In this document: positions 1 through 6,575 of the stretch, piece after piece
How the letters are laid out: every line of letters starts with the position of its first letter
Numbering within the stretch: position 1 is the first letter of the stretch
Source: Propionibacteriaceae bacterium
GTDB taxonomy: Bacteria > Actinomycetota > Actinomycetes > Propionibacteriales > Propionibacteriaceae
DNA: 9,197 bases
Direction of reading: 5' to 3'
Assembly: GCA_030450535.1 (NCBI GenBank)
Contig: JAKDIK010000085.1
Span: 1-9,197, forward strand
Notes under the pieces: model-generated
Databases searched by the model: none
What the model was told of the DNA's origin: nothing
The model's input: the letters and a program-made list of their open reading frames with translations, nothing else
Program-made: the position numbers and the translations under genes

Positions 1-27
1 CCCACCTACGCCCCGGCACCACCCACA

Positions 28-64
28 ACGGGGGGCCCGGGGCTTGCGCCGCGGGCCCCGCCGT
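28..64 (-). terminator. Hairpin terminator after the ABC ATPase gene
   Basis: Directly downstream (on the minus strand) of the ABC ATPase stop codon lies a very strong GC-rich hairpin. On the plus strand GGGGCCCG (32-39) pairs with CGGGCCCC (52-59). An inner GGC/GCC stem closes a 4-nt loop (GCAA in the transcript). The outer ACGG (28-31) pairs with CCGT (61-64) across a single bulged base. There is no real U-tract, only a short TTG, which is common for terminators in high-GC actinobacteria. The structure is seen directly; terminator function is inferred. Confidence 0.6.
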
Positions 65-85
65 GATGGGTGTCGAACCTCACCC

Positions 86-1183
<1,098 letters not shown>

Positions 1184-1203
1184 GGGGGCCACCCCCCTTT
1201 CCA

Positions 1204-1221
1204 CGGGCAGGTACGTGCCCG
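1204..1221. repeat. Small inverted repeat in the ABC ATPase leader
   Basis: CGGGCA (1204-1209) and TGCCCG (1216-1221) form a perfect 6-bp inverted repeat around GGTACG, 20-38 bases upstream of the ABC ATPase start codon. It could fold as an mRNA leader hairpin or serve as a protein site. The repeat is seen; function is unknown. Confidence 0.35.
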
Positions 1222-1241
1222 ACGATCCTTGGTGGAAGGGC

Positions 1242-1254
1242 CGCAACCGTTGCG
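1242..1254. promoter_or_regulatory. Operator-like dyad upstream of the ABC ATPase gene
   Basis: CGCAA-CCG-TTGCG is a perfect 5-bp inverted repeat around a 3-bp centre. It lies about 60 bases upstream of the ABC ATPase start and just downstream of a weak -10 candidate on the minus strand (TTCAAT, 1271-1266), where a repressor would block initiation. LacI/GalR-family operators often contain GCAA...TTGC halves around a central CG, so a sugar-responsive regulator is possible. The spacing here is one base shorter than the common form. The dyad is seen; the rest is inference. Confidence 0.35.
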
Positions 1255-1330
1255 ACCCGATCCCCATTGAATCATCATTTGTTGCCTGTCGGCCACTGTC
1301 GCGCCACGAGTTGCCGCCGACACGTGCGGG

Positions 1331-1336
1331 TAGGCT
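1331..1336 (+). promoter_or_regulatory. Candidate -10 element for a leaderless transcript of the VTT-like gene
   Basis: TAGGCT fits the actinobacterial TANNNT -10 consensus and ends 7 bases before the GTG at 1344. Transcription would therefore begin at the start codon itself. No Shine-Dalgarno sequence is seen before this GTG, in agreement with leaderless expression. A -35 box at normal spacing is not convincing. Confidence 0.45.
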
Positions 1337-1343
1337 CGCCGCC

Positions 1344-2081
1344 GTGACCGAGCCCCAGCCTGAGCGCGAGCCCGATCGTGAGGCCGTTTCCCGGGCCGCC
1401 GACGCTGCGGACGCGGAGTGGTGGGCCGACCCGTCCCTGCCCTGGCAGCGCCAACCCACGCGCGCCGACATCGCCTGCCTCACCGCCATGGGGGTGCTCG
1501 CCGTCTACGGTCTGGCGATGATCCCGCTGCGGCCGCTGCTGCTGACCCAGGCGCCGTTCGTGCTCGCCGGGCTCGGCTACGGCGCTGGCCTGGCCTACGT
1601 GGGCGCGCTGGCGGCGGTGGGCAACCCGTGGTGGCCGCTGGTGCTGGTGACCGGCACATTGATGTCGCTCGGGATCGCCACCGTGTACTACTTCGCGGGC
1701 CGGCTGTGGGGACGACGCATGGTGGACGTGTGGGCGTCCGGCAAGTCGGAGCGCACCCGGCGGCGTTGGGATCGGGCGTGGGACGTGACCCACCGCTTCG
1801 CCGTGCCGGCCATCCTCGTGTCGTTCCTGCCGCTGCCGCTGCCGATGAACGTCATGCTGGTGGCGGTCGGAGCGGCCGGCGTTCGCGTCCGGACATTCCT
1901 GCCGGTCGCGCTCGTCGGCGCGGGTGTCGTCAAGGCCGGCTGGGTGGCGCTGGGCTACTGGATCGGCGAGCCCGCCGTCGACGTCGTCGAGACCTACGCC
2001 TGGGTGCTGTGGATCGTATCGATCGTGCTGCTGGCCGCCATGGTGATCAGCTACTTCTGGCGGCAGCGGAGGACCGGGTGA
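1344..2081 (+). CDS. DedA/VTT-domain-like integral membrane protein
   Basis: The predicted protein has 245 aa. A charged, acidic N-terminal tail (1-42) is followed by hydrophobic stretches near 43-62, 70-92, 97-118, 153-180, 185-205 and 218-240. It ends in a short basic tail (RQRR). The central part resembles the VTT/DedA (SNARE-associated) family: a G-R-x-x-G-R-R turn after one membrane segment, a charged stretch, then a proline-rich membrane re-entry (RFAVPAILVSFLPLPLP) and a Gly-rich segment leading to GYWIG. DedA-type proteins are linked to lipid flipping and membrane homeostasis, but a specific role cannot be assigned here. The GTG at 1344 was preferred because a TANNNT -10 lies 7 bases upstream; the longer in-frame reading runs back through the control region into the ABC ATPase gene. 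The last 35 bases overlap the convergent methyltransferase gene. Confidence 0.7.
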   Translation: MTEPQPEREPDREAVSRAADAADAEWWADPSLPWQRQPTRADIACLTAMGVLAVYGLAMIPLRPLLLTQAPFVLAGLGYGAGLAYVGALAAVGNPWWPLVLVTGTLMSLGIATVYYFAGRLWGRRMVDVWASGKSERTRRRWDRAWDVTHRFAVPAILVSFLPLPLPMNVMLVAVGAAGVRVRTFLPVALVGAGVVKAGWVALGYWIGEPAVDVVETYAWVLWIVSIVLLAAMVISYFWRQRRTG

Positions 2082-2682
2082 GGACCGCGACCACGAAGTC
2101 GGCCTCGTCGGTGAAGGGACGCAGATCCCAGGTGGCGAAGCGCTGCTGCACGATCAGGCCGGACGCCGCGGCGTCCGCCTCGAAGTCGGCGAGGGCGTAC
2201 CCCCGCGCCAGACCGAAGCCGACGACCGCACGTCCGTCCTCGGCGAGCCAGCGCGCGAACCGCTGCAGCACCGGGCGCCGCGTCTGTGGATGCAGGAACG
2301 CCATCACGTTGCCGGCGCACAGGATGAGATCGAACGCCTGCGGCGTCTCCGCTGGCAGGTCCACGCTTGCCAAGTCGCCGACCAGGTAGGTCGGGCCCGG
2401 GTCGTCCGCCTCGGCCGCCTCGAGCAACACCGGATCGAGGTCGATGCCCACGACCGTGTGCCCCGCACGGTGCAGGTGCCCGGCGTGGCGGCCCGGCCCG
2501 CAGCCGGCGTCCAGGATCGTGGCCCGACGCGGCGCCATGGCGTCGATCAGGCGGGCCTCGCCCACCAGGTCGGCGCCCGACGCTGCCAGCGCCCGGAAGC
2601 GCTCGACGTACCACCGCGAATGGTCGGGGTTCGCCGCCGTGGCGTCGGCCCATGTGCTGCGCACACGGGCGGCGGCGGTCAC
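2047..2682 (-). CDS. Class I SAM-dependent methyltransferase
   Basis: This is a 211-aa Rossmann-fold methyltransferase of unknown substrate. Motif I, ILDAGCGPG (56-64), binds S-adenosylmethionine. It is followed by VVGIDLDP, whose acidic residue closes strand 2, and by the motif-IV-like stretch FDLILCAGNVMAFL. A short helical N-terminus (WYVERFRALA) precedes the core. The small single-domain build fits the broad Methyltransf_11/25 type, acting on a small molecule or a protein in the cytoplasm. I chose the GTG at 2682; an in-frame GTG at 2718 would add 12 residues but begins 2 bases after the tRNA-Thr gene. Neither start has a good ribosome site. The gene lies downstream of the tRNA in the same direction and overlaps the convergent VTT-like gene by 35 bases. 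Confidence 0.85.
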   Translation of the reverse strand: MTAAARVRSTWADATAANPDHSRWYVERFRALAASGADLVGEARLIDAMAPRRATILDAGCGPGRHAGHLHRAGHTVVGIDLDPVLLEAAEADDPGPTYLVGDLASVDLPAETPQAFDLILCAGNVMAFLHPQTRRPVLQRFARWLAEDGRAVVGFGLARGYALADFEADAAASGLIVQQRFATWDLRPFTDEADFVVAVLTRSSAAARSS

Positions 2683-2719
2683 GCCGAGGGAACTGGGGCC
2701 GAGCTTGCGGGGATCCACG

Positions 2720-2792
2720 AGCCTCCGACAGGATTCGAACCCGCGACCATCCGCTTACAAGGCGGGCGCTCTACCAACTGAGCTACGGAGGC
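2720..2792 (-). tRNA. tRNA-Thr (anticodon UGU)
   Basis: The minus strand gives a complete 73-nt cloverleaf: acceptor GCCTCCG/CGGAGGC (7 perfect pairs), D-stem GCTC/GAGC with loop AGTTGGTA, anticodon loop CTTGTAA, 5-nt variable loop, T-stem GCGGG/CCTGT (two G-U pairs) and T-loop TTCGAAT. The anticodon is TGT (2759-2757), reading ACA and probably other threonine codons. The discriminator is U73 and CCA is not encoded. The outermost anticodon-stem pair (27-43) is a C-A mismatch, with the other four pairs intact. The 5' end overlaps the stop codon of the upstream P-loop gene. Confidence 0.95.
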
Positions 2793-3343
2793 GTGACCCG
2801 GGCGGGTCCGCGGACCATTGTGTCACGCGAGACGATCCAGTCCGCCAGTGAGCGGGGCCGATGGGCGCGCCAGTGGGCCCACTCCTGGGACGCCCATGCC
2901 TCCCAGTGGGGCGCGAACGCCTCGCCGTCGCGCCCCAGCGCTCGGGCGCGCCGCTGGGCGGCTGGCGCGCTCAGCCAGATGCCCGCCGTCGCCAGCGCCC
3001 GGTTCGCGGGCGTGAGGGCGCCGCAGCCTTCGATGATCAGTGCGGCTCTTTGTTCCAGCGCCACCCAGCCCGCGGGTCGGCCCCGCTCCCAGTCCCACCG
3101 CTCGTAGCCGGGGAACTGTGGGCGGAGGATGTCGCGGGCCACGGCGTCCGAGCCCGCCGCCAGGCCGTCCCAGCCCGGATAGATGTCGTCGAGGCTCACC
3201 ACCGTGACCGGTCCCGGCCAGTCGGACGCCAGCGCCAACGCCAGGCTCGTCTTGCCGGAGCCCGAGCCGCCGTCGATGAGCACGACGGAACGGGGTGGGG
3301 CCGTGAGGGCGGCCAGGGCCCGGTCCCAGCCCCGGGGCCTCAT
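2783..3343 (-). CDS. Uridine-kinase-like P-loop ATP-binding protein
   Basis: This 186-aa protein has a Walker A motif GGSGSGKT (25-32) right after a hydrophobic strand (VVLIDG). An LDDIYPGWDGL segment (51-61) resembles the substrate-binding DDxY region of uridine kinases and related (d)NMP kinases. Strand ALIIEG (101-106) carries the acidic Walker-B-like residue. The length fits the small actinobacterial 'uridine kinase family / ATP-binding protein' group. The substrate is not known and true uridine kinase activity is not shown. The start ATG overlaps the DUF808 stop as ATGA, so the two are probably translationally coupled. The stop TAG occupies bases 8-10 of the downstream tRNA-Thr gene, a 10-nt overlap. 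Confidence 0.8.
   Translation of the reverse strand: MRPRGWDRALAALTAPPRSVVLIDGGSGSGKTSLALALASDWPGPVTVVSLDDIYPGWDGLAAGSDAVARDILRPQFPGYERWDWERGRPAGWVALEQRAALIIEGCGALTPANRALATAGIWLSAPAAQRRARALGRDGEAFAPHWEAWASQEWAHWRAHRPRSLADWIVSRDTMVRGPARVTPP
2795..2816. repeat. Two overlapping palindromes just upstream of tRNA-Thr
   Basis: Read on the plus strand, GACCCG-GG-CGGGTC-type pairing spans 2795-2808, and the perfect palindrome GGTCCGCGGACC spans 2805-2816. They share 4 bases, so only one hairpin can form at a time. Both lie in the last codons of the P-loop gene, directly before the tRNA 5' end. They could aid processing or attenuate read-through, or be chance products of GC-rich coding sequence. Confidence 0.3.
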
Positions 3344-4299
3344 GGGTGCGGATCCGCGGCGTGCTTGCCGCCCCGGCGCGGGATGAGGTGGAGCACGACG
3401 ACGATCACCGCGCCCACCGCCAGCCCGGCGAGGAAGGAGAAGAACGTGTTGGTCAGCCAGCCGAGGAACCCGCCGAGCGCGCCGGTGGCGTGGGCCACGA
3501 CCTCCTCCATGTGGTGGACGAACCCGTACGGGGCGTGCCAACCCAGCTCGTCCAGGCCGACCAGCAGGATGTGGCCGCCCACCCACAGCATGGCGATCAT
3601 GCCGATCCACGACAGCGCGCTGAGCACGACCGGCATGCCGGCGACGAGCCCGTGCCCGAACCTCTGCGCGAGGCCCTTGGCGTTCTCGATCAGGTGCAGC
3701 CCGATGTCGTCCATCTTCACGATGAGCGCGACGACGCCGTAGACGCCGACCGTGATCGCGATGGCGACGACGACCAGGATGATGAGGCGCGACCAGAAGG
3801 CCTCGCCGGCCACCTCGTTGAGCGCGATCACCATGATCTCGGCGGACAGGATCAGGTCGGTCCGAATGGCGCCGGCGACCATCGTCTTCTCGTGTTCGCC
3901 GCCCTGGATCGGGGCCGGCGTCCTCGGCGCGTGCTTGTCGTGCCCGGACACCTTCTCCCACAGCTTCTCGGCGCCCTCGAAGCTGAGGTAGGTGCCGCCC
4001 GCCATGAGCAGCGGCGTCAGGAGCCACGGCGCCCACTGGCTCAACGCCAGGGCCACGGGGAGGATGAGCAGCAGCTTGTTGCGCAGCGAGCCGACGGCGA
4101 TCTTCTTGATCATCGGCAGTTCGCGGGCGGGCTGGAAGCCGGTCACGTAGCGGGGGGTCACCGCCGCATCGTCCACGACCACGCCGGCCGCCTTCGCGCT
4201 CGCGCGGCCAGCCGCAGCGGCCACGTCGTCCACCGATGCCGCGGCCAGGCGCGCCATGGCGGCGATGTCATCCAGAAGCGCTGCCAGTCCGCCGGCCAT
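3340..4299 (-). CDS. DUF808 (YedI-type) integral membrane protein
   Basis: This 319-aa protein belongs to the DUF808 family (E. coli YedI), conserved inner-membrane proteins without a settled function. The signature opening MAGGLAALLDDIAAMARLAA with ASVDDVAAAA is complete. So are the central RTDLILSAEIMVIAL segment (147-160) and KMDDIGLHLIENA. Hydrophobic segments lie near 74-100, 171-194, 221-249 and 276-306. A soluble charged loop (112-140) sits between the first two. The C-terminus is short and basic (RRGGKH). The length matches the family. The ATG at 4299 has a GGAGA ribosome site 8 bases upstream. The gene sits 82 bases after manA with no clear terminator or promoter between them, and its stop overlaps the next start (ATGA), so a shared transcript is likely. 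Confidence 0.9.
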   Translation of the reverse strand: MAGGLAALLDDIAAMARLAAASVDDVAAAAGRASAKAAGVVVDDAAVTPRYVTGFQPARELPMIKKIAVGSLRNKLLLILPVALALSQWAPWLLTPLLMAGGTYLSFEGAEKLWEKVSGHDKHAPRTPAPIQGGEHEKTMVAGAIRTDLILSAEIMVIALNEVAGEAFWSRLIILVVVAIAITVGVYGVVALIVKMDDIGLHLIENAKGLAQRFGHGLVAGMPVVLSALSWIGMIAMLWVGGHILLVGLDELGWHAPYGFVHHMEEVVAHATGALGGFLGWLTNTFFSFLAGLAVGAVIVVVLHLIPRRGGKHAADPHP

Positions 4300-4381
4300 C
4301 AGCGTCTCCGTTCGTTCAGGTCGACCTCATCCGGGGGTAGTTTGCCACGTCGCCCCTCGTGGCGCGCCCGCGTGGGGGTGT

Positions 4382-5584
4382 TCAGGCGGCGTGCGGCGTG
4401 GCGAGCCCCGGGGCCGAGCAGAACACCTGCGCGTCGCCGCTCAGGGTGACGCCGGAGTCGGTCGCGGCGAGGAAGGCGGCCTCGCCGCGGGCCAGCCGTA
4501 GCTCGCCGGCGTCCGAGGTGAGCGTGGCCGTGCCGCGCGTGGCCAGCAGGATGCGCGCGAACCCGTCGGCCGGCACTTGGACGCCGCGGGCGTCCGCCGG
4601 CTCCAGGCGCCACACGTCGAACTCGTCGCAGTGCGTCGGATAGTCGAACACGCCCGGGCTCACCTCGTCGCCGCGCAGCACCTTCGGGACGGACCAGCTG
4701 AAGTTCACGACGCGGACCAGCTCATCCACGGCGATGTGCTTGCTGGTGAGCCCGCCGCGCAGCACGTTGTCCGAGGACGCCATGACCTCGATGCCCGTGC
4801 CGCGCAGGTGGGCGTGCATGACACCGGCGGGCACGTACACCGCCTCGCCCGGGGTGAGCACGACCCGGTTCATCAGCATCGCCGCGAGAATGCCCTGGTC
4901 GGTTCCGAACACCTCGTGCAGTTCCAGCGCCGTGCGGGCCAAGTCGCCGGCGTCGCCGGCGTCGTCGGCGTGTCTGCGGGCGCAGGTGAGGACGTCGTCG
5001 ACGAGGGCGGTGCGATCGCCCTCGATGGTGAGGACGTCGAGGAAGACCTCCTGCAGTGCCGCCTCGCCGTCGCGGGCGTTCAGCGGGCCGAGGAGGCGCA
5101 GGACGTCGGGCCCGACGCCGAGCTGGTGGAACAGGTGCCACGTGATCCGGGGGCTGCGGAAGCCGAGCAGGGTGTGGAACTCCTCCAGCGCCACCAGGAT
5201 CTCGGGCTTGGGCCAGTCGTCGCGGTAGGTGCGCTGCGGTGCGTCCCGGGGGACCCCGTCGGCCTCCTCAGCCGCGAACCCCTCCTCCGCCTGCGCGCGC
5301 GACGGGTGGGCCTGCAGCGAAAGGGCGTGCCGCGCCGACAGGATCTTCATGAGGAAGGGAAGCTGTTCGCCGAATTCGGCGCGGGAGGCGTCTCCCAGCG
5401 CCTCCGGGTGGGCGGCCAGCGCCGCGTCCAGCGGGCTGTCCCCGAGCCGCGAGGGCGACAGAGGGTGTGCTCCCAGCCACAGTTCGGCGACCGGCTCGCC
5501 GTCGGGGTCCTGGCCCAGCAGCTGGGGAATGGCGTCGTAGGTGCCCCACGGGTAGCGGATGAGCGTGCCGTGCAGGAACTCCAT
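4382..5584 (-). CDS. manA: Mannose-6-phosphate isomerase, class I
   Basis: This 400-aa zinc enzyme interconverts mannose 6-phosphate and fructose 6-phosphate, linking mannose use and GDP-mannose supply to glycolysis. Class I features are complete: YPWGTYDAIPQLLG near the start, AELWLGAHPLSPS (33-45), LPFLMKILSA, the zinc ligands Q91 and H93 in SLQAHPS, E128 in WPKPE, and H257 in YVPAGVMHAHL. The signature GTGIEVMASSDNVLRGGL with catalytic-type R276 follows (262-279). The ATG at 5584 is fixed by a GGAGG ribosome site 7 bases upstream and by homology of MEFLHGTLIRYPWG with family N-termini; a longer in-frame reading starting at 5632 has no support. It is the promoter-proximal gene of the minus-strand block that continues into DUF808. 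Confidence 0.95.
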   Translation of the reverse strand: MEFLHGTLIRYPWGTYDAIPQLLGQDPDGEPVAELWLGAHPLSPSRLGDSPLDAALAAHPEALGDASRAEFGEQLPFLMKILSARHALSLQAHPSRAQAEEGFAAEEADGVPRDAPQRTYRDDWPKPEILVALEEFHTLLGFRSPRITWHLFHQLGVGPDVLRLLGPLNARDGEAALQEVFLDVLTIEGDRTALVDDVLTCARRHADDAGDAGDLARTALELHEVFGTDQGILAAMLMNRVVLTPGEAVYVPAGVMHAHLRGTGIEVMASSDNVLRGGLTSKHIAVDELVRVVNFSWSVPKVLRGDEVSPGVFDYPTHCDEFDVWRLEPADARGVQVPADGFARILLATRGTATLTSDAGELRLARGEAAFLAATDSGVTLSGDAQVFCSAPGLATPHAA

Positions 5585-5630
5585 GTGCGTGCCTCCGAGC
5601 GATGTCGATGAGGGGTTCGGGAACCAGTCC

Positions 5631-5659
5631 ATTCAACCGTTGCCCCACCGGGGAGGCAA
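5631..5659 (-). promoter_or_regulatory. Candidate manA promoter
   Basis: On the minus strand TTGCCT (5659-5654) and TTGAAT (5636-5631) are separated by exactly 17 bases. They lie about 50 bases upstream of the manA start, with a GGAGG site in the leader. The match to the vegetative consensus is partial, so this is a candidate only. Confidence 0.4.
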
Positions 5660-5660
5660 C
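5639..5660. promoter_or_regulatory. 22-bp near-palindrome over the manA promoter
   Basis: Outer arms GTTGCC/GGCAAC are perfect (5639-5644 and 5655-5660). The interior CCACCGGGGA continues the symmetry with mismatches at two of the five inner positions. The dyad covers the -35 box and most of the spacer of the candidate manA promoter, as expected for a repressor operator. The regulator is unknown. Confidence 0.45.
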
Positions 5661-5700
5661 AGTCCGCGCGGGTGACACACCGCCGGCCGGGCCCGCCCGG

Positions 5701-5722
5701 CGAATGACACCGGTGTGATTCG
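5701..5722. promoter_or_regulatory. 22-bp near-perfect palindrome upstream of the DUF3263 gene
   Basis: Arms CGAAT and ATTCG flank a perfect centre ACACCGGTGT. Only the sixth base of each arm breaks the symmetry (G opposite G), so 10 of 11 positions are paired. It overlaps the -35 candidate ATGACA (5704-5709) of the DUF3263 promoter. The size and symmetry fit a dimeric helix-turn-helix regulator site. Confidence 0.55.
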
Positions 5723-5738
5723 CGGGTAGTGTGTCGCC
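5704..5738 (+). promoter_or_regulatory. Leaderless-type promoter of the DUF3263 gene
   Basis: The -35 candidate ATGACA (5704-5709, 5 of 6 bases of TTGACA) is followed by a 17-bp spacer and the -10 TAGTGT (5727-5732, TANNNT). The ATG at 5739 lies 7 bases past the -10, so transcription probably starts at the start codon. No Shine-Dalgarno sequence is seen. Confidence 0.6.
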
Positions 5739-6047
5739 ATGTCCGATGCCCTGCCGATCAGCGTCGAAGCAACCCCCGCGTCCCGGGCCGCCGGGCTCAG
5801 CGAGTTGGAGGCCGGCGTCCTCGATTTCGAGGACTCATGGTGGGCCGCCGACGGCACCAAGGACGCCGAGATCCACGCCCGCTTCGGCATCACCTCGCCG
5901 CGGTACTACCAGGTGCTCAACGCGCTGCTCGACCGCCCGGAGGCACTCGCCCATGCCCCGCTGCTCGTCCGTCGTCTCTCCCGGCTGCGTGCCACCCGTC
6001 AGCAGAATCGCTCGGCGCGTCACCTCACCGTCCGCGTCGGCGGCTGA
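5739..6047 (+). CDS. DUF3263 family protein
   Basis: This 102-aa protein matches the actinobacterial DUF3263 family: LSELEAGVLDFEDSWW (20-35), then a helix-turn-helix-like stretch AEIHARFGITSPRYYQVLNALLDRPEAL, and the end LLVRRLSRLRATRQQNRSARHL. The compact helical region resembles the DNA-binding part of sigma-like factors, so a regulatory role is plausible but unproven. The start follows a leaderless promoter, and the ATG is the first in frame after it. In several actinobacteria (for example M. tuberculosis Rv0430-Rv0431, from memory) the gene is followed by a LytR_C/VirR-type gene; here none follows. Its last 23 bases overlap the convergent HExxH gene. Confidence 0.9.
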   Translation: MSDALPISVEATPASRAAGLSELEAGVLDFEDSWWAADGTKDAEIHARFGITSPRYYQVLNALLDRPEALAHAPLLVRRLSRLRATRQQNRSARHLTVRVGG

Positions 6048-6507
6048 CCAGGTCCCGCCACCGCCAGGCCAGCGGGGCGGCGTCCCCCGTGACGGGATGG
6101 ACGTAGCCGCCGGTCACCAGGCCCGCGTGACGTTCGAGGGGGTTGCGCAGCGCCGGATTGCCCGTGGCCAGCAGCGACCAGCCGGACGCCAGCGCGTACG
6201 CCGGGAAGAACCACACCCCGCCCACCGCGTACTGCCAGGCGTGGCGACCCTCGTGGCCCAAGGAGCCGGGCAGGCGGCGCTCCAGCGCTGGGAAGTCGGA
6301 CGCCGTCGCGACCACGTTGCCGATCGTGAAGGCGCCGGCGATCGGAAACCGGAGCCGGTAGCCCTCGGCGAGGATGAGGCCGTCCGGCCCACGCCGCAGC
6401 CGCGCGCGTCCGGCCAGGGCGATGCCGAGGCCGAGCGGCGTGGTCAGGTTGAGCCAGTTCGCGGCGGCGCGGACGCGGTGGGCGGCGGTGAGCGGCATGG
6501 TGCCCAT
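6025..6507 (-). CDS. Conserved hypothetical protein with HExxH motif
   Basis: The predicted protein has 160 aa. After a short basic N-terminus with a weakly hydrophobic stretch (18-33) come two beta-like segments (GLILAEGYRLRFPIAGAFTIGNVV). HEGRH (85-89) follows within LGHEGRHAWQYAVGG, then an aromatic hydrophobic stretch (VWFFPAYALASGWSLL). HExxH is the zinc-binding signature of many metallopeptidases, and HExxHxxQY occurs in small conserved actinobacterial proteins. No third zinc ligand is obvious, so enzymatic activity is uncertain. Starts at 6507 (MGTMPL) and 6498 (MPL) are both possible; neither has a strong ribosome site. The gene is divergent from groEL, its start lying 33 bases from the first CIRCE element, and tail to tail with DUF3263. 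Confidence 0.7.
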   Translation of the reverse strand: MGTMPLTAAHRVRAAANWLNLTTPLGLGIALAGRARLRRGPDGLILAEGYRLRFPIAGAFTIGNVVATASDFPALERRLPGSLGHEGRHAWQYAVGGVWFFPAYALASGWSLLATGNPALRNPLERHAGLVTGGYVHPVTGDAAPLAWRWRDLVSRRRGR

Positions 6508-6540
6508 GGTGGCCGATGCCGTCGCCGGGCGCGAGAATCG

Positions 6541-6567
6541 TTTGCACTCGCGGGGGTCGAGTGCTAA
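6541..6567 (+). promoter_or_regulatory. CIRCE element 1 (HrcA operator)
   Basis: TTTGCACTC (6541-6549), a 9-base spacer and GAGTGCTAA (6559-6567) match the CIRCE consensus TTAGCACTC-N9-GAGTGCTAA with one substitution. CIRCE is the binding site of the heat-shock repressor HrcA. A weak promoter reading, TTGCAC (6542-6547) with an A-rich -10 near 6565-6571, overlaps it. Confidence 0.93.
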
Positions 6568-6575
6568 ACATGGAG

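Noticed and set aside
1190..1203. Possible hairpin of the G-run and C-run next to the ABC ATPase start
   Set aside because: GGGGG/CCCCC pairing is possible, but the G-run is better read as the ribosome binding site; evidence for a switch is lacking.
1184..1489. N-terminal extension of the ABC ATPase
   Set aside because: The added residues are Ser/Arg-rich and unlike ABC proteins, and they cover the divergent control region and the VTT-like gene start.
2047..2718. Longer methyltransferase start at 2718
   Set aside because: It would begin 2 bases after the tRNA 3' end, leaving almost no leader, and the extra 12 residues do not resemble family N-termini; it is kept only as an alternative.
4300..4381. 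Possible promoter or terminator between manA and DUF808
   Set aside because: No convincing -10/-35 pair and no strong stem-loop; read-through from manA is the simpler reading.
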